A DNA stretch of 64,000 nt from JBBTQZ01 sp964489135 (GCA_964489135.1 CAZAXK010000002.1:1-64000), one strand, 5' to 3'. Numbered from the stretch's first letter, positions 1-6,007 are shown. Notes: generated by a model not told the origin, from the sequence alone. Numbers and translations are program-made.

Positions 1-2
1 TG

Positions 3-73
3 CTGCGGGACTAGGATTCGAACCTAGATTAGGCGATTCAGAGTCGCCTGTCCTACCATTAGACGATCCCGCA
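3..73 (-). tRNA. tRNA-Gln (anticodon CTG)
   Basis: Full cloverleaf on the minus strand: acceptor stem TGCGGGA/TCCCGCA, anticodon stem GGCGA/TCGCC with loop CTCTGAA (anticodon CUG), and a standard T-arm with loop TTCGAAT. The weak U1-A72 pair is typical of tRNA-Gln. CCA is not encoded. GatA and GatC lie 16-18 kb away, so Gln-tRNA is probably made by transamidation of Glu-tRNA(Gln). Confidence 0.95.
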
Positions 74-93
74 AATATTTATATACATTCAGA

Positions 94-125
94 CCAGCCT
101 CGACTAGAGGCCGAGTCTAGGCGGG
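94..125. repeat. GC-rich palindromic element
   Basis: Imperfect palindrome just upstream of tRNA-Gln. Its right half (GTCTAGGCGGGCG, 115-127) recurs exactly inside gatA at 17053-17065. It appears to belong to a family of short mobile-looking palindromes found in several places in this window. Confidence 0.5.
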
Positions 126-178
126 CGATCCCGCAATACCGATTAAAAGTAACCCAAAATTGGCAAAATTTCAATCTA

Positions 179-206
179 TTGACAGGCACTAGGAAAAGAT
201 TAGACT
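179..206 (+). promoter_or_regulatory. Promoter for candidate ncRNA
   Basis: TTGACA (179-184, perfect -35), 16-bp spacer, then TAGACT (201-206) as -10. No convincing protein-coding ORF follows before the terminator at 450-484. Confidence 0.6.
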
Positions 207-211
207 TGTAT

Positions 212-484
212 CCGGAGCGTAGTTCTTCAGTCTCCTCTCGCAAGCGTCCTATGGAGGCGGACGCAAACCCACAATGGGATATATCGGACCATTGTGGGGA
301 TCCCATCCAACAAAGTCCCCAAAGAGCCCTTCCGTTTCGGATCGGCTCTTTTCATTTTCCCAGCTGGAAGCAAAGGCATCGGAGACCAAAGTGGAAGGTA
401 ACATAATGGGACCCCAAATAAACAAATGGCAGAACAACTTCCCCGCCCTAAACCAAACAGCCCTAGAGGCGGTTTGGTTTTTTT
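212..484 (+). ncRNA. Candidate structured non-coding RNA, about 270 nt
   Basis: The stretch between a TTGACA/TAGACT promoter and a strong intrinsic terminator contains several perfect inverted repeats: GCGTCC/GGACGC (244-249/259-264), CCCACAATGG/CCATTGTGGG (268-277/289-298) and AAAGAGCC/GGCTCTTT (321-328/344-351). A longer-range GTCTCC/GGAGAC pairing is also possible. The short ORFs here have no ribosome binding site and no protein-like character. I could not match it to RNase P RNA, tmRNA, SRP RNA or 6S RNA by their core motifs. Function unknown; a divergent member of a known family is possible. Confidence 0.5.
450..484 (+). terminator. Rho-independent terminator
   Basis: AAACCAAAC (450-458) pairs perfectly with GTTTGGTTT (472-480), with an additional CC/GG pair inside the loop. 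A T-run follows to 484. It ends the candidate ncRNA and lies only 18 bp before the next start codon. Confidence 0.75.
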
Positions 485-502
485 GATAGAATATCCTGCA
501 TT

Positions 503-1066
503 ATGATATTAGGGATCACTGGTACCATAGGCGCAGGTAAAGGGGCCGTCGTAGAATATCTGCGTACCAAACACCAGTTCGTTCATCTGTCGGCTAGGGA
601 TTTTATAACAAACGAAATTACTAAGCGTGGTTTGCCCATAAATCGCGATACGATGACTGAAATAGCCAACCTCTTACGCCAAGAGCATGGTTCTTCGTTT
701 ATCGTTGAAGAACTTTACAGACAAGCAGACCGAGACGGTAGAAATGTTGTCATTGAATCTATCCGCACTGAGGGTGAATTGACCTTTCTACGAAAGCAGA
801 AAAATTTCTCGCTACTCGCAATTGATTCAGAACAGAAATTGAGATACCAGAGAGTACTGGAAAGAAAAAGCTCGACCGACAACATATCCTTTGCGAAATT
901 CAGAGATGACGAAGCCCGAGAAGCAGAATCCGATGACCCAAACAAACAGAACATAAACTTTTGTATTAAAAACGCTGACTTTGTAATCCGAAATAATGGC
1001 TCCTTTGAGGATCTGCATACAGAAATAGAGAAAATCCTTGAACACCTAAGCGCAAGGACCCAATAA
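503..1066 (+). CDS. P-loop nucleoside/deoxynucleoside monophosphate kinase-like protein
   Basis: 187 aa of the AAA_18/adenylate-kinase-like P-loop superfamily. The Walker A motif GTIGAGKG lies at residues 7-14. A helical lid-like region holds arginines around residues 100-120. It resembles dephospho-CoA kinase and phage-type dNMP kinases; the substrate cannot be read from sequence. Given the thymidylate genes at 49-57 kb, a dNMP kinase is plausible but inferred. No Shine-Dalgarno is visible: a TAGAAT box sits about 10 bp before the ATG, so the mRNA may be leaderless. It is monocistronic and convergent with the next gene. Confidence 0.7.
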   Translation: MILGITGTIGAGKGAVVEYLRTKHQFVHLSARDFITNEITKRGLPINRDTMTEIANLLRQEHGSSFIVEELYRQADRDGRNVVIESIRTEGELTFLRKQKNFSLLAIDSEQKLRYQRVLERKSSTDNISFAKFRDDEAREAESDDPNKQNINFCIKNADFVIRNNGSFEDLHTEIEKILEHLSARTQ

Positions 1067-1071
1067 AGCAG

Positions 1072-1097
1072 GAGGCCGACCCTTACGAGCCAGCCTC
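1072..1097. terminator. Possible shared terminator between convergent genes
   Basis: GAGGC (1072-1076) pairs with GCCTC (1093-1097), followed on the plus strand by a pyrimidine run. It lies between the ends of two convergent genes. The stem is short, so this is tentative. Confidence 0.35.
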
Positions 1098-1313
1098 TTC
1101 TTTCTTCGTGGCGCCATTTTCAAGGAGCCACTTTTCAATACCCTTACCGGCCAACTCCGGGAACAAACCCACAAAGTGCCCGTCGTCCCCATTAGGCAGA
1201 CGTTTGCCCCCCGTAGGGTTCAGGCGCAAATACTCGCACAAATCATGGAGCTTCCCTGGAGCCATACCGTCCACCTCGACCAACACCAACTGGTGGCGCA
1301 CTGAGTACCGCAT
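1083..1313 (-). CDS. Small hypothetical protein, 76 aa
   Basis: I do not recognise this protein. It looks soluble and has a tryptophan-containing C-terminal helix. The case for a real gene rests on the start: a GGAGG Shine-Dalgarno sits 6 nt before the ATG, and TATAAA/TAATGT -10-like boxes lie upstream. Strong Shine-Dalgarno sequences are not obvious at most other genes here. The context CCACGGAGG is shared with the 28-aa ORF at 37374-37460. It is more GC-rich than its neighbours. Confidence 0.6.
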   Translation of the reverse strand: MRYSVRHQLVLVEVDGMAPGKLHDLCEYLRLNPTGGKRLPNGDDGHFVGLFPELAGKGIEKWLLENGATKKEEAGS

Positions 1314-1375
1314 AAAAAACCTCCGTGGTACATTCTTACATTATTTATACGGAAGACACAAGAACAGGTGGGGAA

Positions 1376-1397
1376 ATTTGAAGTTATAACTTCAAAT
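1376..1397. repeat. 22-bp perfect palindrome at the end of ftsX
   Basis: ATTTGAAGTTATAACTTCAAAT reads identically on both strands and overlaps the ftsX stop codon. As RNA it gives a 9-bp stem with a TATA loop and only a short U-tract (TTTCCCC) after it. It could be a weak terminator or a protein-binding site. Confidence 0.6.
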
Positions 1398-2322
1398 ACC
1401 TTCTGACTGCAAGTAGACTAGAAATAGCACCTATCCCCACCCCAGCACCGATCACTATAAAGGCAATTTGGAAGAAATTTTGTAGATAGTAACTAAAAAC
1501 GTTGAGCCCGATAAAGAAATTCTGAGTCGCGCCACCCAGCCAATAAAGAATTGGGAAGAAGACCAAAACGGTGATGAGTCCGGAAGCAAAGCCAACGAGC
1601 ACCCCAGTTACCACGAACGGACCTTTGATATAATTTTTGCTTGCACCGACTAGTTGCATCACGCTTATCTCTTCGCGAGAAATGTAGATCGCAAGCCGAA
1701 TAGTATTGAAGGTAATTATGATAGACACAACGATCAAAGCGAGTGATACGGCAAGACCCAGTCGGTCAGCGGAATCAATAATTCGGGTAAGCTTTTCGAT
1801 GGCGGTCTTGTTCTCAAAATAATTGATCGTATCGATAAGCCGGCCACCTTCGCTCGAAAGAATATTCTCTTCATTCAAGAAATTGGCAAGCGATTCATAC
1901 TGAGAGGGCTCCTTGGCCTTAATATTGAGCACAGCACCAAGGGGATTGTCCCCTAGCTCATCTAGCGCCTGCAGGGTGATCGCGTCGTCAGCATGTCTCT
2001 CCTTAAATCTCTCTAGTGCCTCTTCTTTACTTACATACTCCACCTTAGAGACTTCGGGCATGGTCTCTATCCGAGTTTTGAGTGAAAGAATGTCGGACTC
2101 GGTCGCCGAAGTTACAAAGTAGACGTTGACGTCGACTTTGTTGCGCAATTCTTGCAAAGTGGTATTCAGGATAGCGCCTAGAAATATCACTCCCCCGACC
2201 ACCGAAAGGGTTACCATCATCACCAAAATCGAAGCGAGCGATACATAGCCCGAACGCCAAAAGTTGAAGAATCCCGACTTGATAACTCTCTTTAGTTTTA
2301 TTTTGAAAGTGCTTTGTTCCAT
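1384..2322 (-). CDS. ftsX: Cell division protein FtsX
   Basis: 312 aa with FtsX architecture: an N-terminal transmembrane segment (about 22-50), an extracytoplasmic domain (about 55-170), and three more membrane helices in the C-terminal half. The inner-face motif before helix 3 includes RLAIYISREEISVMQLVGAS. With FtsE it forms the ABC-type complex that controls peptidoglycan hydrolases at the division site. It starts 18 bp after ftsE in a prfB-ftsE-ftsX operon, an order common in bacteria. Confidence 0.93.
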   Translation of the reverse strand: MEQSTFKIKLKRVIKSGFFNFWRSGYVSLASILVMMVTLSVVGGVIFLGAILNTTLQELRNKVDVNVYFVTSATESDILSLKTRIETMPEVSKVEYVSKEEALERFKERHADDAITLQALDELGDNPLGAVLNIKAKEPSQYESLANFLNEENILSSEGGRLIDTINYFENKTAIEKLTRIIDSADRLGLAVSLALIVVSIIITFNTIRLAIYISREEISVMQLVGASKNYIKGPFVVTGVLVGFASGLITVLVFFPILYWLGGATQNFFIGLNVFSYYLQNFFQIAFIVIGAGVGIGAISSLLAVRRYLKL

Positions 2323-2340
2323 TTTTGAAAAGTGAAAATT

Positions 2341-3021
2341 TTATAGTATGTATTTGCCTGTGGGATCGTCGCGTATAACTTTGCCATTTTGCATTGTGAT
2401 AACCCGCTTACCAATCGAATCGATGACCCCTTTGTTGTGAGTCGTAAGCATAACGGTCGTACCCAAATCATTGATGCGTTTCAGTATTTCCACGATATCG
2501 TAAGTGTTGGCCGGATCGAGATTGCCAGTCGGCTCATCGGCAATAATAATGTCCGGCTGATTAACTATCGCCCGAGCAATCGCGACTCTTTGCTTTTCCC
2601 CACCCGAAAGCTCGTGCGGGAAATTCCAGATTTTGGGTGCGAGGTCGACAAGCTCGAGTACATGAGGCACGTCGGACTCGATCTCCTCATCGCTCCTACC
2701 GGCGGCCTCCATGGCAAAGGCAATGTTTTCGAAGACGTTTTTTTGGGGAAGCAAGCGGAAGTCTTGGAAAACCACGCCAATCTTGCGTCGCAAGAAATTT
2801 ATATCTTCGTCATGAAGCGCGTGAATATCGGTACCCTCGAGAAGTACTTGGCCTTCGGTTGGCTTGTCTTCGGCAAGAAGCATCTTAAGCAAGGTGGTCT
2901 TACCAGCGCCGGACGGGCCGACGATCGAGACAAATTCATTAGGGTTGATAACGAAGGATACGCCATCAAGAGCGATGCAGTCCCCGTTATACTTTTTGGA
3001 AACATTATCAAAAGTGATCAC
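2341..3021 (-). CDS. ftsE: Cell division ATP-binding protein FtsE
   Basis: 226 aa ABC ATPase. Walker A GPSGAGKT is at residues 35-42, the signature is LSGGEKQR, and Walker B is IIIADEPTGNLD. FtsE hydrolyses ATP on the cytoplasmic side of FtsX to gate cell-wall hydrolase activity during division. The family match is to FtsE rather than a generic transporter ATPase because ftsX follows directly and the protein is short. It sits 46 bp downstream of prfB. Confidence 0.95.
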   Translation of the reverse strand: MITFDNVSKKYNGDCIALDGVSFVINPNEFVSIVGPSGAGKTTLLKMLLAEDKPTEGQVLLEGTDIHALHDEDINFLRRKIGVVFQDFRLLPQKNVFENIAFAMEAAGRSDEEIESDVPHVLELVDLAPKIWNFPHELSGGEKQRVAIARAIVNQPDIIIADEPTGNLDPANTYDIVEILKRINDLGTTVMLTTHNKGVIDSIGKRVITMQNGKVIRDDPTGKYIL

Positions 3022-3067
3022 GGATTTATTATACTACATCTCAAAGTTTTACAAACCCCGCCCCAAC

Positions 3068-3976
3068 TTATAAACCCCTCTCAGCGTCCAAAAATTCCTG
3101 AATTTCACCCTGTTCGAGCACTCCTTCTACATCGCTTGTTTCCACATTGGTGCGGTGATCCTTGATCATTTTGTAAGGGTGCAAGACATAAGAGCGGATT
3201 TGGTTGCCCCAAGCAACTTCTGTGGTTTTGCTTATGTACATCCCCTGCTCCTTACTTACCCGCTCTTCCTCAAGGGCCTTAAATATTTTGGCCTTAAGAA
3301 TGGCTAGCGCCTTTTCTTTGTTGTCGGCCTGACTGCGCTCGTTGTCGCAGGAAGCAGAGAGCCCCGTCGGGAGGTGCACGATACGCACCGCCGTCTCGCG
3401 TTTGTTCACATTCTGCCCTCCCGGACCACTCGAGCGCGAAAGCTCGACTTTCAGATCATCGTCGCGTAGCTCTATATCGCTCTCGCTCTGCTTATCAAAT
3501 TTGGGGATAACCTCAACCATCGAGAAGCTCGTATGTCTCTTCGCATTGGCATTGAAGGGCGACACTCGGACAAGACGATGCACACCGGATTCGCACTTGA
3601 GAACCCCATAAGGACCAGCTCCTCCTGCTCTCCCTAAAGGGGAGGAAATTTCCACCGTCACATTGCGGTAGCCACCATTATCATTTTGGTTTTCGTGCAA
3701 AACCTTGTAGCCAAAATTGTTCTTATCGAAATATTTAAAATACATTCGGAGCAACATGGCGCTAAAATCTTCGGCATCATCCCCACCCGCGCCAGAAAAT
3801 ATCGTCATCACCGCATCACCCTTGTCGTACTTGCCGACACCCAGAAGCTCATCTTTTAGCTTCTGCATTTCCTTGATTATCGCTTGTGCTCGATCCTTAT
3901 CCTCCCAAAACCGCGGGTTTGTCATCTGCTCTTCGAGCTCTTTGATTTTTTGTTCTATTTCTGCTTTTTCGGCCAT
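3068..3976 (-). CDS. prfB: Peptide chain release factor 2 (RF2)
   Basis: 302 aa. The RF2 stop-codon-reading tripeptide SPF (139-141) and the catalytic GGQ (186-188, in GPGGQNVNK) are both intact, so the protein should read UGA and UAA and release peptides. RF2 is usually about 365 aa; here most of the helical first domain is missing and the protein starts close to domain 2. No programmed frameshift is needed. Residues 111-120 (SSPLGRAGGA) are an insertion encoded by a palindromic DNA element. It leads the prfB-ftsEX operon and is preceded by a 38-codon ORF ending 9 nt before its ATG. Confidence 0.95.
   Translation of the reverse strand: MAEKAEIEQKIKELEEQMTNPRFWEDKDRAQAIIKEMQKLKDELLGVGKYDKGDAVMTIFSGAGGDDAEDFSAMLLRMYFKYFDKNNFGYKVLHENQNDNGGYRNVTVEISSPLGRAGGAGPYGVLKCESGVHRLVRVSPFNANAKRHTSFSMVEVIPKFDKQSESDIELRDDDLKVELSRSSGPGGQNVNKRETAVRIVHLPTGLSASCDNERSQADNKEKALAILKAKIFKALEEERVSKEQGMYISKTTEVAWGNQIRSYVLHPYKMIKDHRTNVETSDVEGVLEQGEIQEFLDAERGL
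3621..3650. repeat. Palindromic element inserted in frame in prfB
   Basis: Imperfect palindrome built on CTCC...GGAG and CCCTAAAGGGG. It encodes about 10 residues not expected in the conserved VEI-GPYG stretch of RF2. The AAAGGGGAGG core also occurs in the nusG-rplK spacer element. Confidence 0.5.
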
Positions 3977-3985
3977 AAAGTCACT

Positions 3986-4102
3986 TTAACCTTTTTTGCC
4001 CATTTCTACAATTTGGGCAAGAGAAAAGGGCCGTTGCGCAAGCATTGGCCCTCGTATAATTCCGTGGGGGTGGTTAGTCCCGCCCCCGCCCATGAGAAGC
4101 AT
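3986..4102 (-). CDS. Putative prfB leader ORF, 38 aa
   Basis: ATG at 4102, TAA at 3986-3988, ending 9 nt before the prfB start. The peptide begins MLLMGGGGTNHPHGIIRG. An AAGG sits about 8 nt upstream of the ATG. The ORF spans a terminator-like hairpin (4021-4051), so its translation could control read-through into prfB. The coding potential is uncertain because the peptide is Gly-rich and short. Confidence 0.35.
   Translation of the reverse strand: MLLMGGGGTNHPHGIIRGPMLAQRPFSLAQIVEMGKKG
4021..4051 (-). terminator. Intrinsic terminator or attenuator upstream of prfB
   Basis: On the minus strand GGGCC pairs with GGCCC (4047-4051/4028-4032) around a 14-nt loop, followed by TTTTCTCTT. It lies inside the 38-codon leader ORF and upstream of prfB, as an attenuator would. 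Confidence 0.5.
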
Positions 4103-4147
4103 GTTCCAACCTTCTACAGGAGGGCCGGACAGCTTCGATTACTAATC

Positions 4148-4176
4148 AGTGTATATAAAAATAAAAATGATTGCAA
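4148..4176 (-). promoter_or_regulatory. Probable promoter of the prfB leader transcript
   Basis: TTGCAA (4171-4176) followed after 15-17 bp by TATACA/TACACT-like -10 boxes in an A/T-rich tract. Transcription would start near 4142, pass the leader ORF and enter prfB. Confidence 0.4.
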
Positions 4177-4202
4177 CAGGGAGGTGGGGATAAAAATCAG
4201 GC

Positions 4203-4304
4203 AAAAGAAAAGCCTCCTAGGGTACAGCTTCTCATGGGTTTTGTACGTCCGCGTCCAACAGAAGTACAATCCCACTCTGAAGTTGGATTTTTCTAGGAGG
4301 CTCG
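4203..4304 (-). ncRNA. Candidate small RNA, about 100 nt, with pseudoknot potential
   Basis: An independent unit on the minus strand. The consensus promoter (4311-4338) puts the start at the foot of a closing stem AGCCTCCTAG/CTAGGAGGCT (4302-4293/4220-4211), which is followed by TTTCTTTT and so acts as its own terminator. Inside, TCCAAC pairs with GTTGGA, while TTGTAC lying between those halves pairs with GTACAA beyond them, giving an H-type pseudoknot. An alternative is GTACTTCT with AGAAG-CT-GTAC. The closing stem contains anti-Shine-Dalgarno-like CCTCC and Shine-Dalgarno-like GGAGG. It does not match known small-RNA cores I can recall. Function unknown. Confidence 0.65.
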
Positions 4305-4310
4305 ATAGCT

Positions 4311-4338
4311 ATTATACACCACTACCCCGTCCTGTCAA
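4311..4338 (-). promoter_or_regulatory. Near-perfect sigma70-type promoter of the small RNA
   Basis: TTGACA (complement of 4333-4338), 16-bp spacer, TATAAT (complement of 4311-4316). Both hexamers are exact consensus. The predicted start is 7-8 nt downstream at the base of the small-RNA stem. Confidence 0.8.
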
Positions 4339-4373
4339 GTGGTTCCCTAATTCCCCAAATAATCTACCCTAGC

Positions 4374-4417
4374 CAAAAGAAAAGTCCCCGTGCGCACATG
4401 CGACCACGAGGACTTTT
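4374..4417 (-). terminator. Rho-independent terminator
   Basis: AAAAGTCC (4380-4387) pairs with GGACTTTT (4410-4417), extended by CGTG/CACG, with a T-rich tail TTTTCTTTT on the minus strand. It ends the membrane-protein gene at 4442-4861 and separates it from the small RNA. Confidence 0.75.
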
Positions 4418-4434
4418 GCGGACTTGGCACAGGA

Positions 4435-4599
4435 TTATAACTTACTGTGCCAGTCCGGCTCGAGCAGATGCCGGAGGACACGATCGTGCCGCCGGCGCCG
4501 TGTTTGCGCCCGACGCACGAGGAATGTGCCGGCGCCAAGCGCGAGTAATGTTGCGGCCCCCATGGGCCAATAAAAACCCAACATTTCGAGTTGAAACAT
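4435..4599 (-). other. Overlapping ORF in another frame (54 codons), possible third membrane segment
   Basis: ATG at 4599 (a second in frame at 4584), TAA at 4435-4437. The peptide has a hydrophobic segment (LGFYWPMGAATLLALGAGTF) followed by an arginine-rich tail. That looks more like a real membrane-protein end than the same stretch in the frame of the 4442-4861 gene. It could be a separate coupled gene, or show that the longer gene carries a frameshift. Confidence 0.3.
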
Positions 4600-4861
4600 A
4601 TCCTAGTTTCCCTATCCCCCATCGTAGCAGAAGGAGGACGGTTGTGATAGTAAGGAGCTCCGCGCCCCAGACCATCAAAACTGCGATTACTTCGCCCGGA
4701 TCGGCTGGTGGGTCGTAGACCCCTCCAGCATTATTCCACCTCGCGATCTCCTGAGTATAGTCGCAGTACATCCATACTGCGGGACCTAAACACAGGAAGA
4801 ACCCGAGGAAAAAAGCCAGTCCGGACAGAACAGCTAACATCCCTCTTAAAAATCTTAGCAC
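4442..4861 (-). CDS. Small hypothetical membrane protein
   Basis: 139 aa starting at GTG, chosen because GGGAGG sits 5 nt upstream. There are two clear hydrophobic segments (about 8-31 and 58-80) with a short polar loop between them. The last ~45 residues are Arg/Ala/Pro-rich and less convincing, and overlap a better-looking reading in another frame (4435-4599). I do not recognise the family. A strong terminator follows, so the gene is monocistronic. It is GC-rich compared with its surroundings. Confidence 0.55.
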   Translation of the reverse strand: MLRFLRGMLAVLSGLAFFLGFFLCLGPAVWMYCDYTQEIARWNNAGGVYDPPADPGEVIAVLMVWGAELLTITTVLLLLRWGIGKLGYVSTRNVGFLLAHGGRNITRAWRRHIPRASGANTAPAARSCPPASARAGLAQ

Positions 4862-4966
4862 AGGAGCCTCCCAACGAACGGGATTTCCGGTAAATATTAT
4901 ACCTAAATTTAAATAAAAAGCAACTGTGGATAGAAGTGAGGGAAAATAGAGATTGAAATGAAAATG

Positions 4967-5039
4967 AGCCGAAGGTGAGGATTGAACTCACGACCCCGCC
5001 TTTACGAAAGGCGTGCTCTACCAACTGAGCTACTTCGGC
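4967..5039 (-). tRNA. tRNA-Thr (anticodon CGT)
   Basis: Acceptor GCCGAAG/CTTCGGC, D-arm GCTC/GAGC, anticodon stem CGCCT/AGGCG with loop TTCGTAA (anticodon CGU), and T-loop TTCAATC. Discriminator U, no encoded CCA. It is followed in the same orientation by the intron-bearing tRNA-Thr(GGT) gene. Confidence 0.96.
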
Positions 5040-5128
5040 ACAGCAATTATGCTGTAATAAATATACAGCAAGTCACAGACTTCTTAAACAGAGCCATTGA
5101 TCGGGATTGAACCGATGACCTCCCCCTT

Positions 5129-5338
5129 CATTTCTACCTTCCCTTCAAATATTCGGAAGGATTAGACTGTATCTTTCCCCAACCATCCGGATGGGGACCC
5201 TTGTCAGTCGTTCGGGCTTGTCCTGAGCGAAGTCAAGTAGACCCGCTCCGACACTCGCCACGGTCTTGTCCTCGTAAGGATATTAACCGTTATTCGGGAT
5301 TCACCCAGAAATTACTCTCTGAGTGGGCAGTTAGATCC
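5129..5338 (-). other. Group I intron in tRNA-Thr(GGT), 210 nt
   Basis: It lies between tRNA positions 36 and 37. Splice-site chemistry fits (U at the 5' exon end, omega-G at 5129). P7-like halves GACTG and CAGTC are present, the latter in AAGATACAGTC, close to the conserved S element AAGATATAGTC. It carries no ORF. A palindromic repeat (5217-5237) sits in the region just before P7. Subgroup not determined. Confidence 0.85.
5217..5237. repeat. CCTGAGC-type palindromic element in the intron
   Basis: CTTGTCCTGAGCGAAGTCAAG is an imperfect palindrome, related to the element in argS (50881-50901) through the shared CCTGAGC and AGTC parts. Here it forms a peripheral hairpin of the intron. Confidence 0.45.
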
Positions 5339-5404
5339 ACCATGGGGGTGCTCTACCAGCTGAGCTACAATGGCAATTGTCCTAAATCTAACCTCAACAT
5401 AGTA

Positions 5405-6007
5405 TTACAATTCCAAAATTTTTTCAAAAACGAAATTCCTAAATTTAATATTGTTAAAATATACAGTGACAACCCCATACTTAGATTTATTTTTATAATT
5501 TCCAACCTTCCCAGATATTGTAACTATGGGCTTATAGAAACGGCCCTTGCTCACGCCCAAATGTTTGGACCAAAAAATCAGTGCTTCTTCTTTGTTGATA
5601 TCGGAAAAGAGCTGGAGTCCGAATTTCAATTTATCTACGTTTATTTTAAATATTGAGGTTAAAATATCAACAAACCTTAATATAAGTTTAGGGTCGCTAT
5701 TGCCTAATCTTATCGCATAAGGATTCTTTTTGTTGCCTTCTCCCCAATATAGCCCGAGAAATAGACCCAACTGAAACGAAGGGGTCTTAGTTAAATTTAG
5801 TTTATTGATAAACGGCGGTATTACGAAAGGGTCGCCTTTATTATTGTGCTTTATGTACACAGCATCAGATATTTTTCGTTTTTCTATTCCATACTTTCTC
5901 ATCCAATAATCGACTTGCCGTTCGCTTTTACCAAGCAACTTAGCGATCTCGGACATCGACCTTCTTTTGCTGAGATAGAGACTACTCAAGACATGCTCTT
6001 TGATCAT
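5405..6007 (-). CDS. LAGLIDADG-type homing endonuclease with N-terminal helix-turn-helix
   Basis: 200 aa. An N-terminal HTH (about 16-45, SEIAKLLGKSERQVDYWMRK) is followed by a LAGLIDADG-like P1 motif, GLFLGLYWGEG (81-91), which keeps the acidic end residue. A second copy of the motif is not obvious, so it would act as a homodimer. It is distinctly A/T-rich compared with its neighbours, which suggests recent acquisition. It ends 30 bp before the tRNA-Thr gene that holds the intron, outside the intron itself. Its role in intron mobility is inferred from position. Confidence 0.75.
   Translation of the reverse strand: MIKEHVLSSLYLSKRRSMSEIAKLLGKSERQVDYWMRKYGIEKRKISDAVYIKHNNKGDPFVIPPFINKLNLTKTPSFQLGLFLGLYWGEGNKKNPYAIRLGNSDPKLILRFVDILTSIFKINVDKLKFGLQLFSDINKEEALIFWSKHLGVSKGRFYKPIVTISGKVGNYKNKSKYGVVTVYFNNIKFRNFVFEKILEL

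Larger units (their letters stand above)
5092..5374 (-). tRNA. tRNA-Thr (anticodon GGT) interrupted by a group I intron
   Basis: Two exons form a complete 73-nt tRNA: the 5' exon (5374-5339, 36 nt) ends exactly with the anticodon GGU, and the 3' exon (5128-5092, 37 nt) begins with A37. Acceptor GCCATTG/CAATGGC, D-stem GCTC/GAGC, anticodon stem CCCCC/GGGGG, loop ATGGTAA, T-stem ATCGG/CCGAT. The 5' exon ends in U and the intron ends in G, as group I splicing requires. This is the only ACC/ACU-reading tRNA-Thr in the window. Confidence 0.9.

Noticed and set aside
212..484. RNase P RNA, tmRNA, 6S or SRP RNA
   Set aside because: Core motifs of these RNAs (for example GAGGAAAGTCC, tRNA-like ends, GGAAGCAGC) were not found, so only an unnamed ncRNA is claimed.
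2389..3165. 258-codon plus-strand ORF opposite ftsE and prfB
   Set aside because: It is the antisense reading of ftsE (Walker motifs intact on the other strand) and has no family features.
4347..4622. Third reading frame (91 codons) over the small membrane gene
   Set aside because: It runs through the terminator hairpin and has no ribosome binding site.
5092..5374. tRNA-His or tRNA-Ile reading of the interrupted tRNA
   Set aside because: Only the ATGGTAA loop (anticodon GGU) satisfies both U at the 5' exon end and G at the intron end; there is no extra G-1 for tRNA-His.
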